From: Betaproteobacteria bacterium
Lineage (GTDB): Bacteria; Pseudomonadota; Gammaproteobacteria; Burkholderiales; Rhodocyclaceae
DNA: 64,000 nt
Reading direction: 5' to 3'
Assembly (NCBI GenBank): GCA_028065725.1
Contig: JAPTVL010000442.1
Location: forward strand, 99,897-163,896
Position numbers and translations under genes: made by a program. This document shows, one piece after another, positions 16,701-23,820 of this stretch; positions within the stretch are counted from its first letter, which is position 1; each line of letters starts with the position of its first letter. Below the pieces are notes generated by a model. That model worked only from the letters and a program-made list of their open reading frames with translations. It was not told where the DNA came from and ran no database searches.

Positions 16701-17108
16701 GAAGCGCGACAGGAGCGGCATCTGCCGCGCCAGGCTGGCGCACAGCGCGTCGATGGTGGTCAGGCGCAGCCGCCCGGGCTGGCTTTCGATCTGCCAGCCG
16801 AGCTCGGCCGAGCGCGCCAGCGCCGCCCGTGCCAGCTCGAAGGTGATGCGCTTGTGCGCCGCCTCGGGCGGCACGCCCTGCCGCCCCAGCGCCAGACTTT
16901 CCTCGATGCGGCTGCGCATTTCGCCGGCGGCCTTGTTGGTGAAGGTGATGGCAATGATTTCCTCGGGCGCGTCCACCGTCGCCAGCAGGCGCAGGTAGCG
17001 CTGCGTCAGCAGCTCGGTCTTGCCCGCGCCGGCCGGAGCCTCGACGATGAACGAGTCGAGTTCCAGCGCGCGGCGGCGGCTGGCTTCGTCCTCGCGCAGC
17101 AGCGTCAT
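13782..17108 (-). CDS. addA: AddA-like UvrD-family helicase/nuclease, 1108 aa
   Basis: Probable ATP-driven helicase-nuclease of an AddAB-type DNA end-processing complex. Walker A is VEAPAGAGKTELLTQRYLRL (about 23-42), motif Ia is AITFTNKAAGEM, motif II is LLVDEFQDTSPTQIEL (about 398), motif III includes GDPMQSIYRFRKAD, and later VMTVHKAKGLEFD and YVAATRAVR are present. The C-terminal region ends in a PD-(D/E)XK motif, WIIDYKTAD (about 1067). It follows the addB-like gene, separated by a 100-bp spacer containing a large inverted repeat. One dispersed-repeat copy (14446-14466) lies in the frame as VAPAPTV. The partner gene supports the assignment. Confidence 0.88.
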   Translation of the reverse strand: MTLLREDEASRRRALELDSFIVEAPAGAGKTELLTQRYLRLLATVDAPEEIIAITFTNKAAGEMRSRIEESLALGRQGVPPEAAHKRITFELARAALARSAELGWQIESQPGRLRLTTIDALCASLARQMPLLSRFGAQPAVAEEAQRHYEEAARRALDHLEDGGELAEAVATALVHLDNDVARLARLLAQMLARREQWREIAELDDPEAAIGAALHEMVGEELERVAQTLDAGWQTQWMGLARFAADQLGGNPLADWNAALDDDPQTLPQWRALADMLLTQKDEARKTVTVKNGFPPGNPFKPQKDAMLAQLAALDDKSVAALRRLRELPAADQDHDEVVRALARLMKLAAAELWLVFREAGEVDFGELAARAIAALGDELDPTELGLRLDYRIRHLLVDEFQDTSPTQIELLQRLTAGWQPDDGRTLFAVGDPMQSIYRFRKADVGLFLRVAAQGIGALRLIPLRLSRNNRSCPEIVDWINASFPAVFPAADDPLRGEIAYREFVATRDALPQAGVHIHPVPAEKEDAAQREARTVIALIEAEWRADPTRQIAVLVRARDHLAALVAAIRRDAAGWRFSAVEIEPLAGRQAVQDLIALTRALHHRGDRLHWLAILRAPWCGLCLADLHALAGDDHKATIWSLLNDADRVGRLSVDGRRRLAHLREVLAEALAGQGRQRRRRWVEDAWKKLGGPSCLAGAGELADAQAFFKRLDALDAAGHFAVDSLADDMARLYAAPDAQADGRLQLMTVHKAKGLEFDTVILPGMHRVLRGNDPPLLAWDSFPLAAGERLVAAPVNPRRAGKAEQPTAYDFLQRMEKERSRNEEARVLYVAATRAVRCLHLVGVVGRDGEGALATPPAASPLARLWPVIEADVQRAATAVAPAPTVDADEDAAYFVPKLQRLKAPAVPSAWRAPVAPPPAQAIREPTTDALAAALGTLTHAVLELIAAEPEAWPPQRIVQRQPGFERWLAARGWSAAEAQAGASRVARMLQTALASRDGQWVLRRRADAVAELALAGPGPGGTVATRVVDRSFVEDGVRWIIDYKTADLGAGADAAGLAAHAVRFRPQLDAYAALLAGDGLPQRLAVFYVAHGILATLAYNPDID
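14446..14466 (+). repeat. Dispersed 21-bp repeat, copy 7 (inside addA-like gene)
   Basis: GTCGGCGCTGGCGCTACGGC, antisense to the gene; the protein reads AVAPAPTV across it. Confidence 0.82.
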
Positions 17109-17126
17109 CCCGGGAACCTCGGTTCG

Positions 17127-17189
17127 TCCGCAGATTTCCGCAGATTTCGCAGATTCGACAAATCTGCGTCAATCTGCGTAATCTGCGGA
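17127..17189. repeat. 63-bp inverted repeat of three CGCAGATT-like units per arm
   Basis: Each arm contains three near-repeats of CGCAGATT (left) or AATCTGCG (right), around a CGACA loop, bounded by TCCGCAG and CTGCGGA. It fills most of the spacer between the addA-like and addB-like genes and should fold into a long hairpin. The same architecture, with other bases, occurs at 26733-26794. Confidence 0.85.
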
Positions 17190-17208
17190 TCGACTGCATT
17201 TTCAAAAA

Positions 17209-19935
17209 TCATTGCTCTTCCTCCCACTGCTGGCGACGCTCGGCCAGCCGGAGCAGGGGCAATACCTCGCAATACTTGAGATCCGCTTCGCGTTCAAACA
17301 CCACGGCGGCCACACCGTCCTTCACCTCGCGCGCGACTTCGCGGATGCGCTCGGCCCACAGCATGCGCAGGCTGTCCCAGTCGCGGAACTCGTCTTCGGC
17401 ATAGGTCGCGCCCTGCTGCGCCAGCGACCTGACGCCGGGCAGCAGGCCCGCGTCGGCACTGACGCCGAGGAAGGCCGGCGTGTCACGGGTGACGCGGGCC
17501 AGCGCCACGGCTGCCACCTCGCGGTCGGGAAAGACCAGCGCGGCGTAGATCGGCAGTTGCGGCTCGGTGATGCGCAGCGCGGCCCAGCTCTCGGCCGAGT
17601 CGTAGCGCCCGCTCTTGTAGTCGATCACCACCAGCCGGCCATCGTCAAGCTGGTCGATGCGGTCGATCACCACGCGCACCGGCAGGCCTTCGATGTCGAG
17701 CGCGTGGCGCTCTTCGCAGGCGATCACATGGAAGGGCGGACGTTCGGCCTCGAGCGCCAGCCAGACCGCAAGCAAGGCCTGCAGGCGCTCGGACTCCAGC
17801 TGGCGCAGGCGCGGCGGCAAGGGCTCGGGCGCGCGCCGCTCGAAGTCCGCCAAGGCATGCGCCACCACGCGCCGCAGTTCGGCGCTGCGCGTCGCCGCAT
17901 CCATCTGCAGCAGGTCGGCCAGGCCGCGGCCGCGCCAGAACTCTTCCAGCGCGGCATGCAGCAACGAGCCGCGCGCCCGCGCATCGAGCCCGAAAGTCGG
18001 CGCCGGCAGCACGGCGGCACCGAGCCGGTATTGATAGAAGCCCCAGGCCGGGCACAGCGCCTGCGCCTTGAGCAGCGCCGTGCCGCCGCCGATGCGTTCC
18101 CCGGCGCCGACCGGGGGGGCACGCGCGTCATCGACGCGCTCCAATGATTCGTCATCGACGCGCTGCGGCACCGTCTCGTCCGGCGGCAATTCGCCACGCA
18201 CGATGTCCGCCAGCAAGGGACTCGGTCGCAGGGGGTGCTCGCCTTCGCACTGCGCCCAGGACAGGACCACTTCGCCGGCGCTGACGCACCACAGCGCCTG
18301 CAAATTCCGCGCGGCAGCGGCGAGGCTGTCGCCACGCGCCGCCGGGATGCCGGCCCGCCGCTGCAGCTCTGCCGGCAGCAGCGGATTCGTCCGCGGCGCC
18401 GGCGGCCACTCGCCTTCGTTGAGGCCCATGACCCAGAGCGCATCCACCGCACCGGCCAGCGCATCGTCGAGGCTGCAGATCTCGACGCCTGCGCTGCGCT
18501 GCCGCGGCGGCGCAAAGGCCCGGTCGCGGCACAGGCGCTGCAACTGGCGCAAGGCCTCGCTGGCGGTGACGCGGCCGAGCACGGCATCGAGCGTCGCCAG
18601 GCCAGCGAGGGCTTCGCCCAGATCATCGCAGGCGGCGCGCTCGGCCGGCAGCAGGGCGCGCTGGCCGGGCCAGCCCAGCGTGCGCAGCAGTTCGCCGAAG
18701 GCCGCGCCCCAGGCCGCGGGCAGCTGACGCCGCGACGCACTGCGTGCCGCATCGTTCAGCGCGGCGAGATGGGCGATCAGTTGCGGCGCCCGCGGCGCGT
18801 CGTCGGTAGCGGAACAGAGGCGTATCACGGCGCGCTGCAGGCGCTCGAGGCTGGTCTCGGGCGGCAGCCATTCGCGCAAGCCGGCTTCGATGCGGGCGCG
18901 GGCATCGGCCTCGGCGACGTCCGCCGACCAGCCGGTGCCGCAAAGCAAGGCGCCGACGTCGGCCTGCGCCACGCGCTGCGGATGCAGGCCAAGGCGCAGC
19001 AGGCGCAGCGCGACATCCACCAGCGGCTCGGCCGCCAGCGGCGATCCGGCGACGAACTCCCAGGCCCGCTCCTGCGCGGCCCAGCCGGCACCGACCGCGT
19101 CCGGCTGCAAGGCGTCCTCCAGCGCGGCTTCCAGCAGGCGTCGCCGCGCCGGCAGATCGGCCACGGCGATGCGCAGCCGGCAGCCCGGACTGCGCGCCAG
19201 CCGCTCGCGCGCCCAGCGCGCCGCCGCCAGGCATTCGGCCTCCGCCTCGGGCAATTCGAAACCGACTGCCGGCGCTGCGTCGCCGCTACCGAAGTCGACG
19301 CGGAACAGTTCCACGCCACGTTGTTCGAGCACCGCCAGCAGATGCGAAACCAGCGGATCGGCGGCGATGAAGCCGGCCAGCCCGAGCCGCGCCGGCAGCC
19401 CGCCAAGGCCGCGATCGATGCAGTCGATGCGCCAGGCCATGGCCTCGTCGGCGCTGCACCAGCCGCCGGCGCGGCTGGCCTCCTGCACGCGCTGCCGCCA
19501 GCGCAGCCAGGCCGCATATTCCTCGCTGTGCCAGGCGGCCGGTACGTCGAGGCGCCACACGCGCTGCAAACTGGCCGCCTCCATCGCCGCCACGGCCAGG
19601 CCTTCCTGGTCGAACAGTTCAGCGGCGATGCCGGCGTCGGCGGCGATCGCCTGTTCCCACAGGCTGCGCTCCTGCGCCCGGGTGAGGAAGCTGCCGGGCA
19701 CGCTGTCGGCCGGAATCCCGCCGCCGAGCAGCGCGCGCGAAGTCAGCGCTTCGAGCCACAGGGCCGGCGTCGAACTCTGCAGCGCGCGCCAGGTCGTGGC
19801 GCCGCGCGCCGCCTGACGCTCGCCGTGCATGCGGCGCAGGCTGGTGGCCAGCCGCGGCGTGGCGCACAGCACCGCCGGCTCCGGCCCGCCGGGCAGGTCG
19901 GCCAGTGACATGGCAGGCAGATCGGGACGGATCAT
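17209..19935 (-). CDS. AddB-like 'probable DNA repair protein' with PD-(D/E)XK nuclease, 908 aa
   Basis: This matches the betaproteobacterial family (TIGR03623 type, by memory) found next to an AddA-like helicase. The N-terminal half is helicase-like without clear Walker motifs (ATPRLATSLRRMHGERQ at the start). The C-terminal nuclease is readable: an HALDIEGLPVRVVIDRIDQL stretch with VIDRID, then LVVIDYKSGR (about residues 780-790). It probably supplies a second nuclease for end resection. It lies 18 bp after the UvrD-like gene and 100 bp before the addA-like gene, all on one strand. A repeat copy at 17996 is read as VLPAPTFG. Confidence 0.8.
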   Translation of the reverse strand: MIRPDLPAMSLADLPGGPEPAVLCATPRLATSLRRMHGERQAARGATTWRALQSSTPALWLEALTSRALLGGGIPADSVPGSFLTRAQERSLWEQAIAADAGIAAELFDQEGLAVAAMEAASLQRVWRLDVPAAWHSEEYAAWLRWRQRVQEASRAGGWCSADEAMAWRIDCIDRGLGGLPARLGLAGFIAADPLVSHLLAVLEQRGVELFRVDFGSGDAAPAVGFELPEAEAECLAAARWARERLARSPGCRLRIAVADLPARRRLLEAALEDALQPDAVGAGWAAQERAWEFVAGSPLAAEPLVDVALRLLRLGLHPQRVAQADVGALLCGTGWSADVAEADARARIEAGLREWLPPETSLERLQRAVIRLCSATDDAPRAPQLIAHLAALNDAARSASRRQLPAAWGAAFGELLRTLGWPGQRALLPAERAACDDLGEALAGLATLDAVLGRVTASEALRQLQRLCRDRAFAPPRQRSAGVEICSLDDALAGAVDALWVMGLNEGEWPPAPRTNPLLPAELQRRAGIPAARGDSLAAAARNLQALWCVSAGEVVLSWAQCEGEHPLRPSPLLADIVRGELPPDETVPQRVDDESLERVDDARAPPVGAGERIGGGTALLKAQALCPAWGFYQYRLGAAVLPAPTFGLDARARGSLLHAALEEFWRGRGLADLLQMDAATRSAELRRVVAHALADFERRAPEPLPPRLRQLESERLQALLAVWLALEAERPPFHVIACEERHALDIEGLPVRVVIDRIDQLDDGRLVVIDYKSGRYDSAESWAALRITEPQLPIYAALVFPDREVAAVALARVTRDTPAFLGVSADAGLLPGVRSLAQQGATYAEDEFRDWDSLRMLWAERIREVAREVKDGVAAVVFEREADLKYCEVLPLLRLAERRQQWEEEQ
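17996..18016 (+). repeat. Dispersed 21-bp repeat, copy 8 (inside addB-like gene)
   Basis: GTCGGCGCCGGCAGCACGGC, the same variant as copy 1 at 2921. Confidence 0.78.
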
Positions 19936-19953
19936 CGAGCGACTGAACCGACG

Positions 19954-22032
19954 TCAGGTGCGCAAATCGTTGAGAAATTCCGACGCAGGCTTGGCGCCGC
20001 ACGCCAGCAGACGATCGCGGGCACGGGTGCAGGCGACGTAAAGCAGATGCCGCTCGGTGTTGTAGACCTCTTCCAAGTCGGCGTCGTCCGCCACCTGCTC
20101 GATCCGCACTTGCGAGGGGATCACCTCGTCGTCGCAGGCCATCACCGCCACGGCGCGGAATTCCAGACCCTTGGCCAGGTGCATGGTGCCGATGGCCGCC
20201 TTGCCGCTCACCGTTTCGACGTGCTCGTCGAGCACCTTGAAAGCCAGGCCGGCAACCTCGGCAGCAGCGCGGGCGCGGGGGAGTTCCGCATCCGAGCGCA
20301 CGAAGATTCCGATCTCGTGGGGTATCAGCCCATCCTTGCGCAGGCCGGCCAGCCATTCACCCACCGCCGCGATTTCAGCCTCGGCGCCGTCGAAAACCGC
20401 GATGCGCGGCGCCGGGCCGTTGAACACGGACACGGTGCCGCGCCGGGACTCCACGTTGCCATCCACGTCGGCCAGCTCCGGCCCCAGCAGGCGATCGGCC
20501 TGGCTGCGAATCTGGTGTGAGGTGCGATAGTTGATGTGCAGCATCCGCGAGCGGCCGCGCATATCGACGCCCACCGACTTCCACGAAAACGGCTGCTGGA
20601 AGATACGCTGCCCGAGATCGCCGGCGAGGAACAGTCCGTTCGGCCGGTTGCCGCCCAGCGTCGCCAGAAAACGCAACTGGGGCACGCTGACGTCCTGCGC
20701 CTCGTCGATCACCGCATGGTCGAATGGCGGATGCGCGCGCCCCGCAAGCTCCGTCGCCAGGCGGCCGAAGATCGCCGCGCGCGTCACCAGGCCCTCCTCC
20801 GCCAGCGTCTCGCGAACCGCCGCGAACACGCCCCACAGCGCCGCGCGCCGCGCTTCCGGCAAGCGCGTCTTGCGGCCCAGCCGCTTCACGTCGCGGTAGG
20901 CCTCCCAGTCGGCAAGCTGCCAGGCATCGACCACCTCCTCCCATTCGGCCAGCAAAAAGTTGCCACCGAAGTTCAGGCCCGCCGCCTCCGCCGCCTGCGT
21001 CAGGCGCTCGCGGATCGTCTCCCGCCCGGCGATGCGCGGGCGACCGAACTGCCGCTCGTAGAGGCGTTCGCCGATGGCATTCATGGCATGGACTTCCAGC
21101 CGCTCGGCCAGGCTCGGCTCGTTGCTGATGAGGCGCCGCAGCTTGGTGCGCAACGCATGGGCCAGCGTCTCGGAAAACGTCGCCAGCAGCACCCGCGCCT
21201 CCGGGTTGCGACGCGCGAGGAACACCGCCCGATGCAGGGCGACGATGGTCTTGCCGGTGCCCGCCGAACCCGACACGCGCGCCGGGCCGGAATAGTCGCG
21301 CTCCACCAGCTCGCGCTGGGCCGGGTGGAGGAACACGGTCCATTTTTCCCAGGGGAAATCCAGCGCCCGGCTCAGCTCGTCGACGTTGTTCATCACGCGG
21401 AAGCGGCGCAGCGCATCCGGATGGGCGAAAGGATCGGCCCCCGCCGCCGCGCCGGCGGCGGGCTGGGGCCGCCCGCCCGTGGCGAGTTCCAGCAACGCCT
21501 CCGCCGCCTCGGCCGGCAGGTGGTCGGCCAATTCCAGCAGGCTGTCCTCGTCGGCCCGGCGCACGTCCGCCAGCCATTCGGCCGGCACGCCGTAGCCCAG
21601 CAGCTCGTCGTCCGCCACGTCGGCAAACAGCAAGAGCCTGGCCGGCGCCATGACTCGCGGCGCGGGTTCGGCCACGTAGAGGGGCACCGCCACTTCCTCC
21701 ACCCGCTCGCGCACCTCGACGAACTGGGCCGCACCGGTCTTCGGATGCACCTCCAGCTTGCGCCGCTCGGCCCACTGGTAGGCCTTGTCGTGGTGATCCG
21801 CGTAGCAGAGCATCAGGCTGCCGGTCGTCTTGTGCACGATCAGGCGAATGTCGCTGCCGGCCCGCACCGACCAGAAATTTCTGTCCTTGGCCTTGTCCAG
21901 CTTGTGAAAGCTCAGGCCCGGACTGACCGGATTCAGTTGCAGGTCGAAGGCCGTGGTCTTGACGGCCTTCTGCTCGTCGCCGGCGAGCCGGGCCAGGCTG
22001 TCGGTGAAGGTGTCGGCGATGAGGAAGTTCAT
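19954..22032 (-). CDS. UvrD-family helicase with RelE-like N-terminal domain, 692 aa
   Basis: Residues 1-95 look like a RelE/ParE-fold module: LARLAGDEQKAVKTTAFDLQ, then FWSVRAGSDIRLIVHKTTGS, then LMLCYADHHDKAYQWAERRK. A linker follows, and from about 255 a superfamily 1 helicase: SGSAGTGKTIVALHRAVFLA (Walker A), VIDEAQDVSVPQL (motif II), GTMHLAKGLEFRAVAVMACD and YVACTRARDRLLACG. The helicase motifs are intact, so it is probably active. The start ATG overlaps the rhuM stop by 4 bp, so the two are translationally coupled. The fusion suggests RNA or ribosome-linked sensing, but that is inference; it is known as a domain architecture in defence islands. Confidence 0.83.
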   Translation of the reverse strand: MNFLIADTFTDSLARLAGDEQKAVKTTAFDLQLNPVSPGLSFHKLDKAKDRNFWSVRAGSDIRLIVHKTTGSLMLCYADHHDKAYQWAERRKLEVHPKTGAAQFVEVRERVEEVAVPLYVAEPAPRVMAPARLLLFADVADDELLGYGVPAEWLADVRRADEDSLLELADHLPAEAAEALLELATGGRPQPAAGAAAGADPFAHPDALRRFRVMNNVDELSRALDFPWEKWTVFLHPAQRELVERDYSGPARVSGSAGTGKTIVALHRAVFLARRNPEARVLLATFSETLAHALRTKLRRLISNEPSLAERLEVHAMNAIGERLYERQFGRPRIAGRETIRERLTQAAEAAGLNFGGNFLLAEWEEVVDAWQLADWEAYRDVKRLGRKTRLPEARRAALWGVFAAVRETLAEEGLVTRAAIFGRLATELAGRAHPPFDHAVIDEAQDVSVPQLRFLATLGGNRPNGLFLAGDLGQRIFQQPFSWKSVGVDMRGRSRMLHINYRTSHQIRSQADRLLGPELADVDGNVESRRGTVSVFNGPAPRIAVFDGAEAEIAAVGEWLAGLRKDGLIPHEIGIFVRSDAELPRARAAAEVAGLAFKVLDEHVETVSGKAAIGTMHLAKGLEFRAVAVMACDDEVIPSQVRIEQVADDADLEEVYNTERHLLYVACTRARDRLLACGAKPASEFLNDLRT

Positions 22033-23036
22033 CGATCCGCCTTCCCCGGCTTCCTGGCAGGTAGTTGCTTCACCATTCGGTCGAAGTCCGACTCGAAACG
22101 CCGGTCGTCCAGCACCCGGAACTTGTCGAACTCCTCTTCGGCATGGGCCTTGGCCAGTTCGGCCGACACCTTGCCCGCGCCCTGCAAAATCTCGCGATCG
22201 TTCAGGGTCAGGAAGCCTTCCAGCTTGGCGATCCAGTCCTGCATCGTCATGGCAATGCGCCGCGTTGCCTGGCCCTCGGCGAAGATCAAATACTGCTCGG
22301 CGAGATTGTTGAGGGCGCGCAATTCGTCCTCGGTCAGATAGTTCTTGGCGATGCCCACGTCGGCCTTGCGGATGCGCGCCCCCTCCCAGGTGGTCAGCCC
22401 CATGTTCGGCAGGCGGCTGTCGGCGCGAGCGGCGATCAGCTCGGCAGCGGTCTGGCCGTGGATGGCGTAATGCACCTTGTTCTGCACCGTTGCGAAAAAC
22501 TGCTGCGTCAGCGGATGGTTGGCGTCGTAATCGACGCTGGTGGCGTAGATGTCCGTGATCTTCTGGTAGAAACGCCGTTCGCTGGTGCGGATGTCTTGCA
22601 GGCGGCGCGTCAACTCGTCGAAGTAGTCGCGGCCCTTACCGGGGTTCTTCAAGCGCGCGTCGTCCAGCACGAAGCCCTTGACGATGTATTCCTTCAGCTT
22701 GTCGCTGGCCCACTGGCGGAAACGCACGCCGACCGGACTGCGCACCCGGAAGCCGAGAGCCAGCACCATGTCCAGGTTGTAATGCTCGACCTCTCGGCCA
22801 ACCTCCCGTCCACCTTCGTTTTGAACTGTTCGGAATAACCGAACAGTTGCCTCCGGCGTCAGTTCCCCGTCCTCGAAGATGTTCCTGATGTGCTCGCTGA
22901 TCGTCCCCTTGGCCTTGCCGAACAACTCGGTCAACTGCTTCTGGTTCAGCCAAAGCGTTTCCGCCTCCAGCATCACGTCGATGCGGGTGGAGCCGTCTTC
23001 GCTTTGGTAAATGAGGAATTGGCGGGGGGATGTCAT
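22029..23036 (-). CDS. rhuM: RhuM-family protein, 335 aa
   Basis: RhuM proteins are named from a Salmonella pathogenicity island and often lie beside restriction or other defence genes; their biochemical role is unknown. Family traits here are FLIYQSEDGSTRIDVMLEAE, LWLNQKQLTELFGKAKGTIS, EHIRNIFEDGEL, then EVEHYNLDMVLALGFRVRS with the phage-regulator-like YNLDMVLALGFRV. It has a helix-turn-helix-like part at about 30-55. It is coupled to the helicase gene by a 4-bp overlap and is preceded by a dispersed repeat. Confidence 0.87.
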   Translation of the reverse strand: MTSPRQFLIYQSEDGSTRIDVMLEAETLWLNQKQLTELFGKAKGTISEHIRNIFEDGELTPEATVRLFRTVQNEGGREVGREVEHYNLDMVLALGFRVRSPVGVRFRQWASDKLKEYIVKGFVLDDARLKNPGKGRDYFDELTRRLQDIRTSERRFYQKITDIYATSVDYDANHPLTQQFFATVQNKVHYAIHGQTAAELIAARADSRLPNMGLTTWEGARIRKADVGIAKNYLTEDELRALNNLAEQYLIFAEGQATRRIAMTMQDWIAKLEGFLTLNDREILQGAGKVSAELAKAHAEEEFDKFRVLDDRRFESDFDRMVKQLPARKPGKADR

Positions 23037-23049
23037 GGTGTCAGCCAGA

Positions 23050-23070
23050 CGCCGTCCCGCCAGCGCCGAC
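23050..23070 (-). repeat. Dispersed 21-bp repeat, copy 9 (upstream of rhuM)
   Basis: On the minus strand GAAAGTCGGCGCTGGCG followed by GGACGGCG. It ends 13 bp before the rhuM start codon, in the 55-bp gap. Confidence 0.85.
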
Positions 23071-23091
23071 TTTCTGATATCTGCCGGCGGG

Positions 23092-23769
23092 TCATGCGGA
23101 AGCCTTGCCCTTCGTGTGAATGCCAGCGCGCTTGGCCTTCGTTGCAGCAGCTTGGAAAGCCCTCTCGGCTTTCTTCCTTATATCGATTGCCTTGGCGAGT
23201 GCTTCCTCGAATCTTTCATCGGTGATGGTGTTCTCGGTGCCGATATACACATTCCTGTTGGTCGGCTTATCCCCATGCCGGGGTATGGTGACGCCGAAGT
23301 TGTATTCGGCAACACGGCGGCCTTTTCGGGTGCGCGCAATCGGTCCGGAAATGCCCACCGGCAGATCGTTGTTCTTCGACGAATTGCTCTCGCGCCTGAG
23401 GCCTGTCGGCGCAGGTAGCCGTTCAATCCGCCGGTATAGTTCCTCGATGGCTGCGGCAAGCGCCGCTGCGGCGCCGCTGCCGTCGGCCGTGTGATCGGAG
23501 AAGGTTTTCCAGATTCCGTAACGAAGCTGCCATGCCCGCGTGTGCTTCGAGTCAAGGCGCTGGATGTGCTCTGGCATTTGGAAGCGATGGCCGGAGAAGA
23601 TGATGACCTCGCGGTATTTCACGGCCGAACTTTCTGTCTTACCGAAGTTTTCGCCGCAATAGTGCATACCGCCGCTGGCCTCGCGCCGTGTCCCCGGTAC
23701 CCACTTCCTGATCGAAGACGCGTTGTGCCATTGAATGCAGGAATCATTGAAAGTCGGCGCTGGCGACAC
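23092..23769 (-). CDS. Hypothetical protein with AP2-like C-terminal stretch, up to 225 aa
   Basis: No firm family. The C-terminal part, ARTRKGRRVAEYNFGVTIPR, then NRNVYIGTENTITDERFEEA and LAKAIDIRKKAERAF, resembles AP2-type DNA-binding domains seen in phage and mobile-element proteins; this is a resemblance only. The central part has WQLRYGIWKTFSDH, which could be a second such unit. The longest reading starts at a GTG inside a dispersed repeat (reading SPAPTF) and is doubtful; the ATG at 23667 would give about 191 residues. It sits between the GHKL ATPase and rhuM genes on the same strand. Confidence 0.6.
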   Translation of the reverse strand: MSPAPTFNDSCIQWHNASSIRKWVPGTRREASGGMHYCGENFGKTESSAVKYREVIIFSGHRFQMPEHIQRLDSKHTRAWQLRYGIWKTFSDHTADGSGAAAALAAAIEELYRRIERLPAPTGLRRESNSSKNNDLPVGISGPIARTRKGRRVAEYNFGVTIPRHGDKPTNRNVYIGTENTITDERFEEALAKAIDIRKKAERAFQAAATKAKRAGIHTKGKASA

Positions 23770-23773
23770 GGCG
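23753..23773 (+). repeat. Dispersed 21-bp repeat, copy 10
   Basis: GTCGGCGCTGGCGACACGGC preceded by GAAA, at the 5' end of the hypothetical gene; it supplies the alternative GTG start. Confidence 0.82.
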
Positions 23774-23820
23774 CGACCTCGGGCATGAATGGCTTCATTT
23801 TCAACGAATACCCTCTGTAA

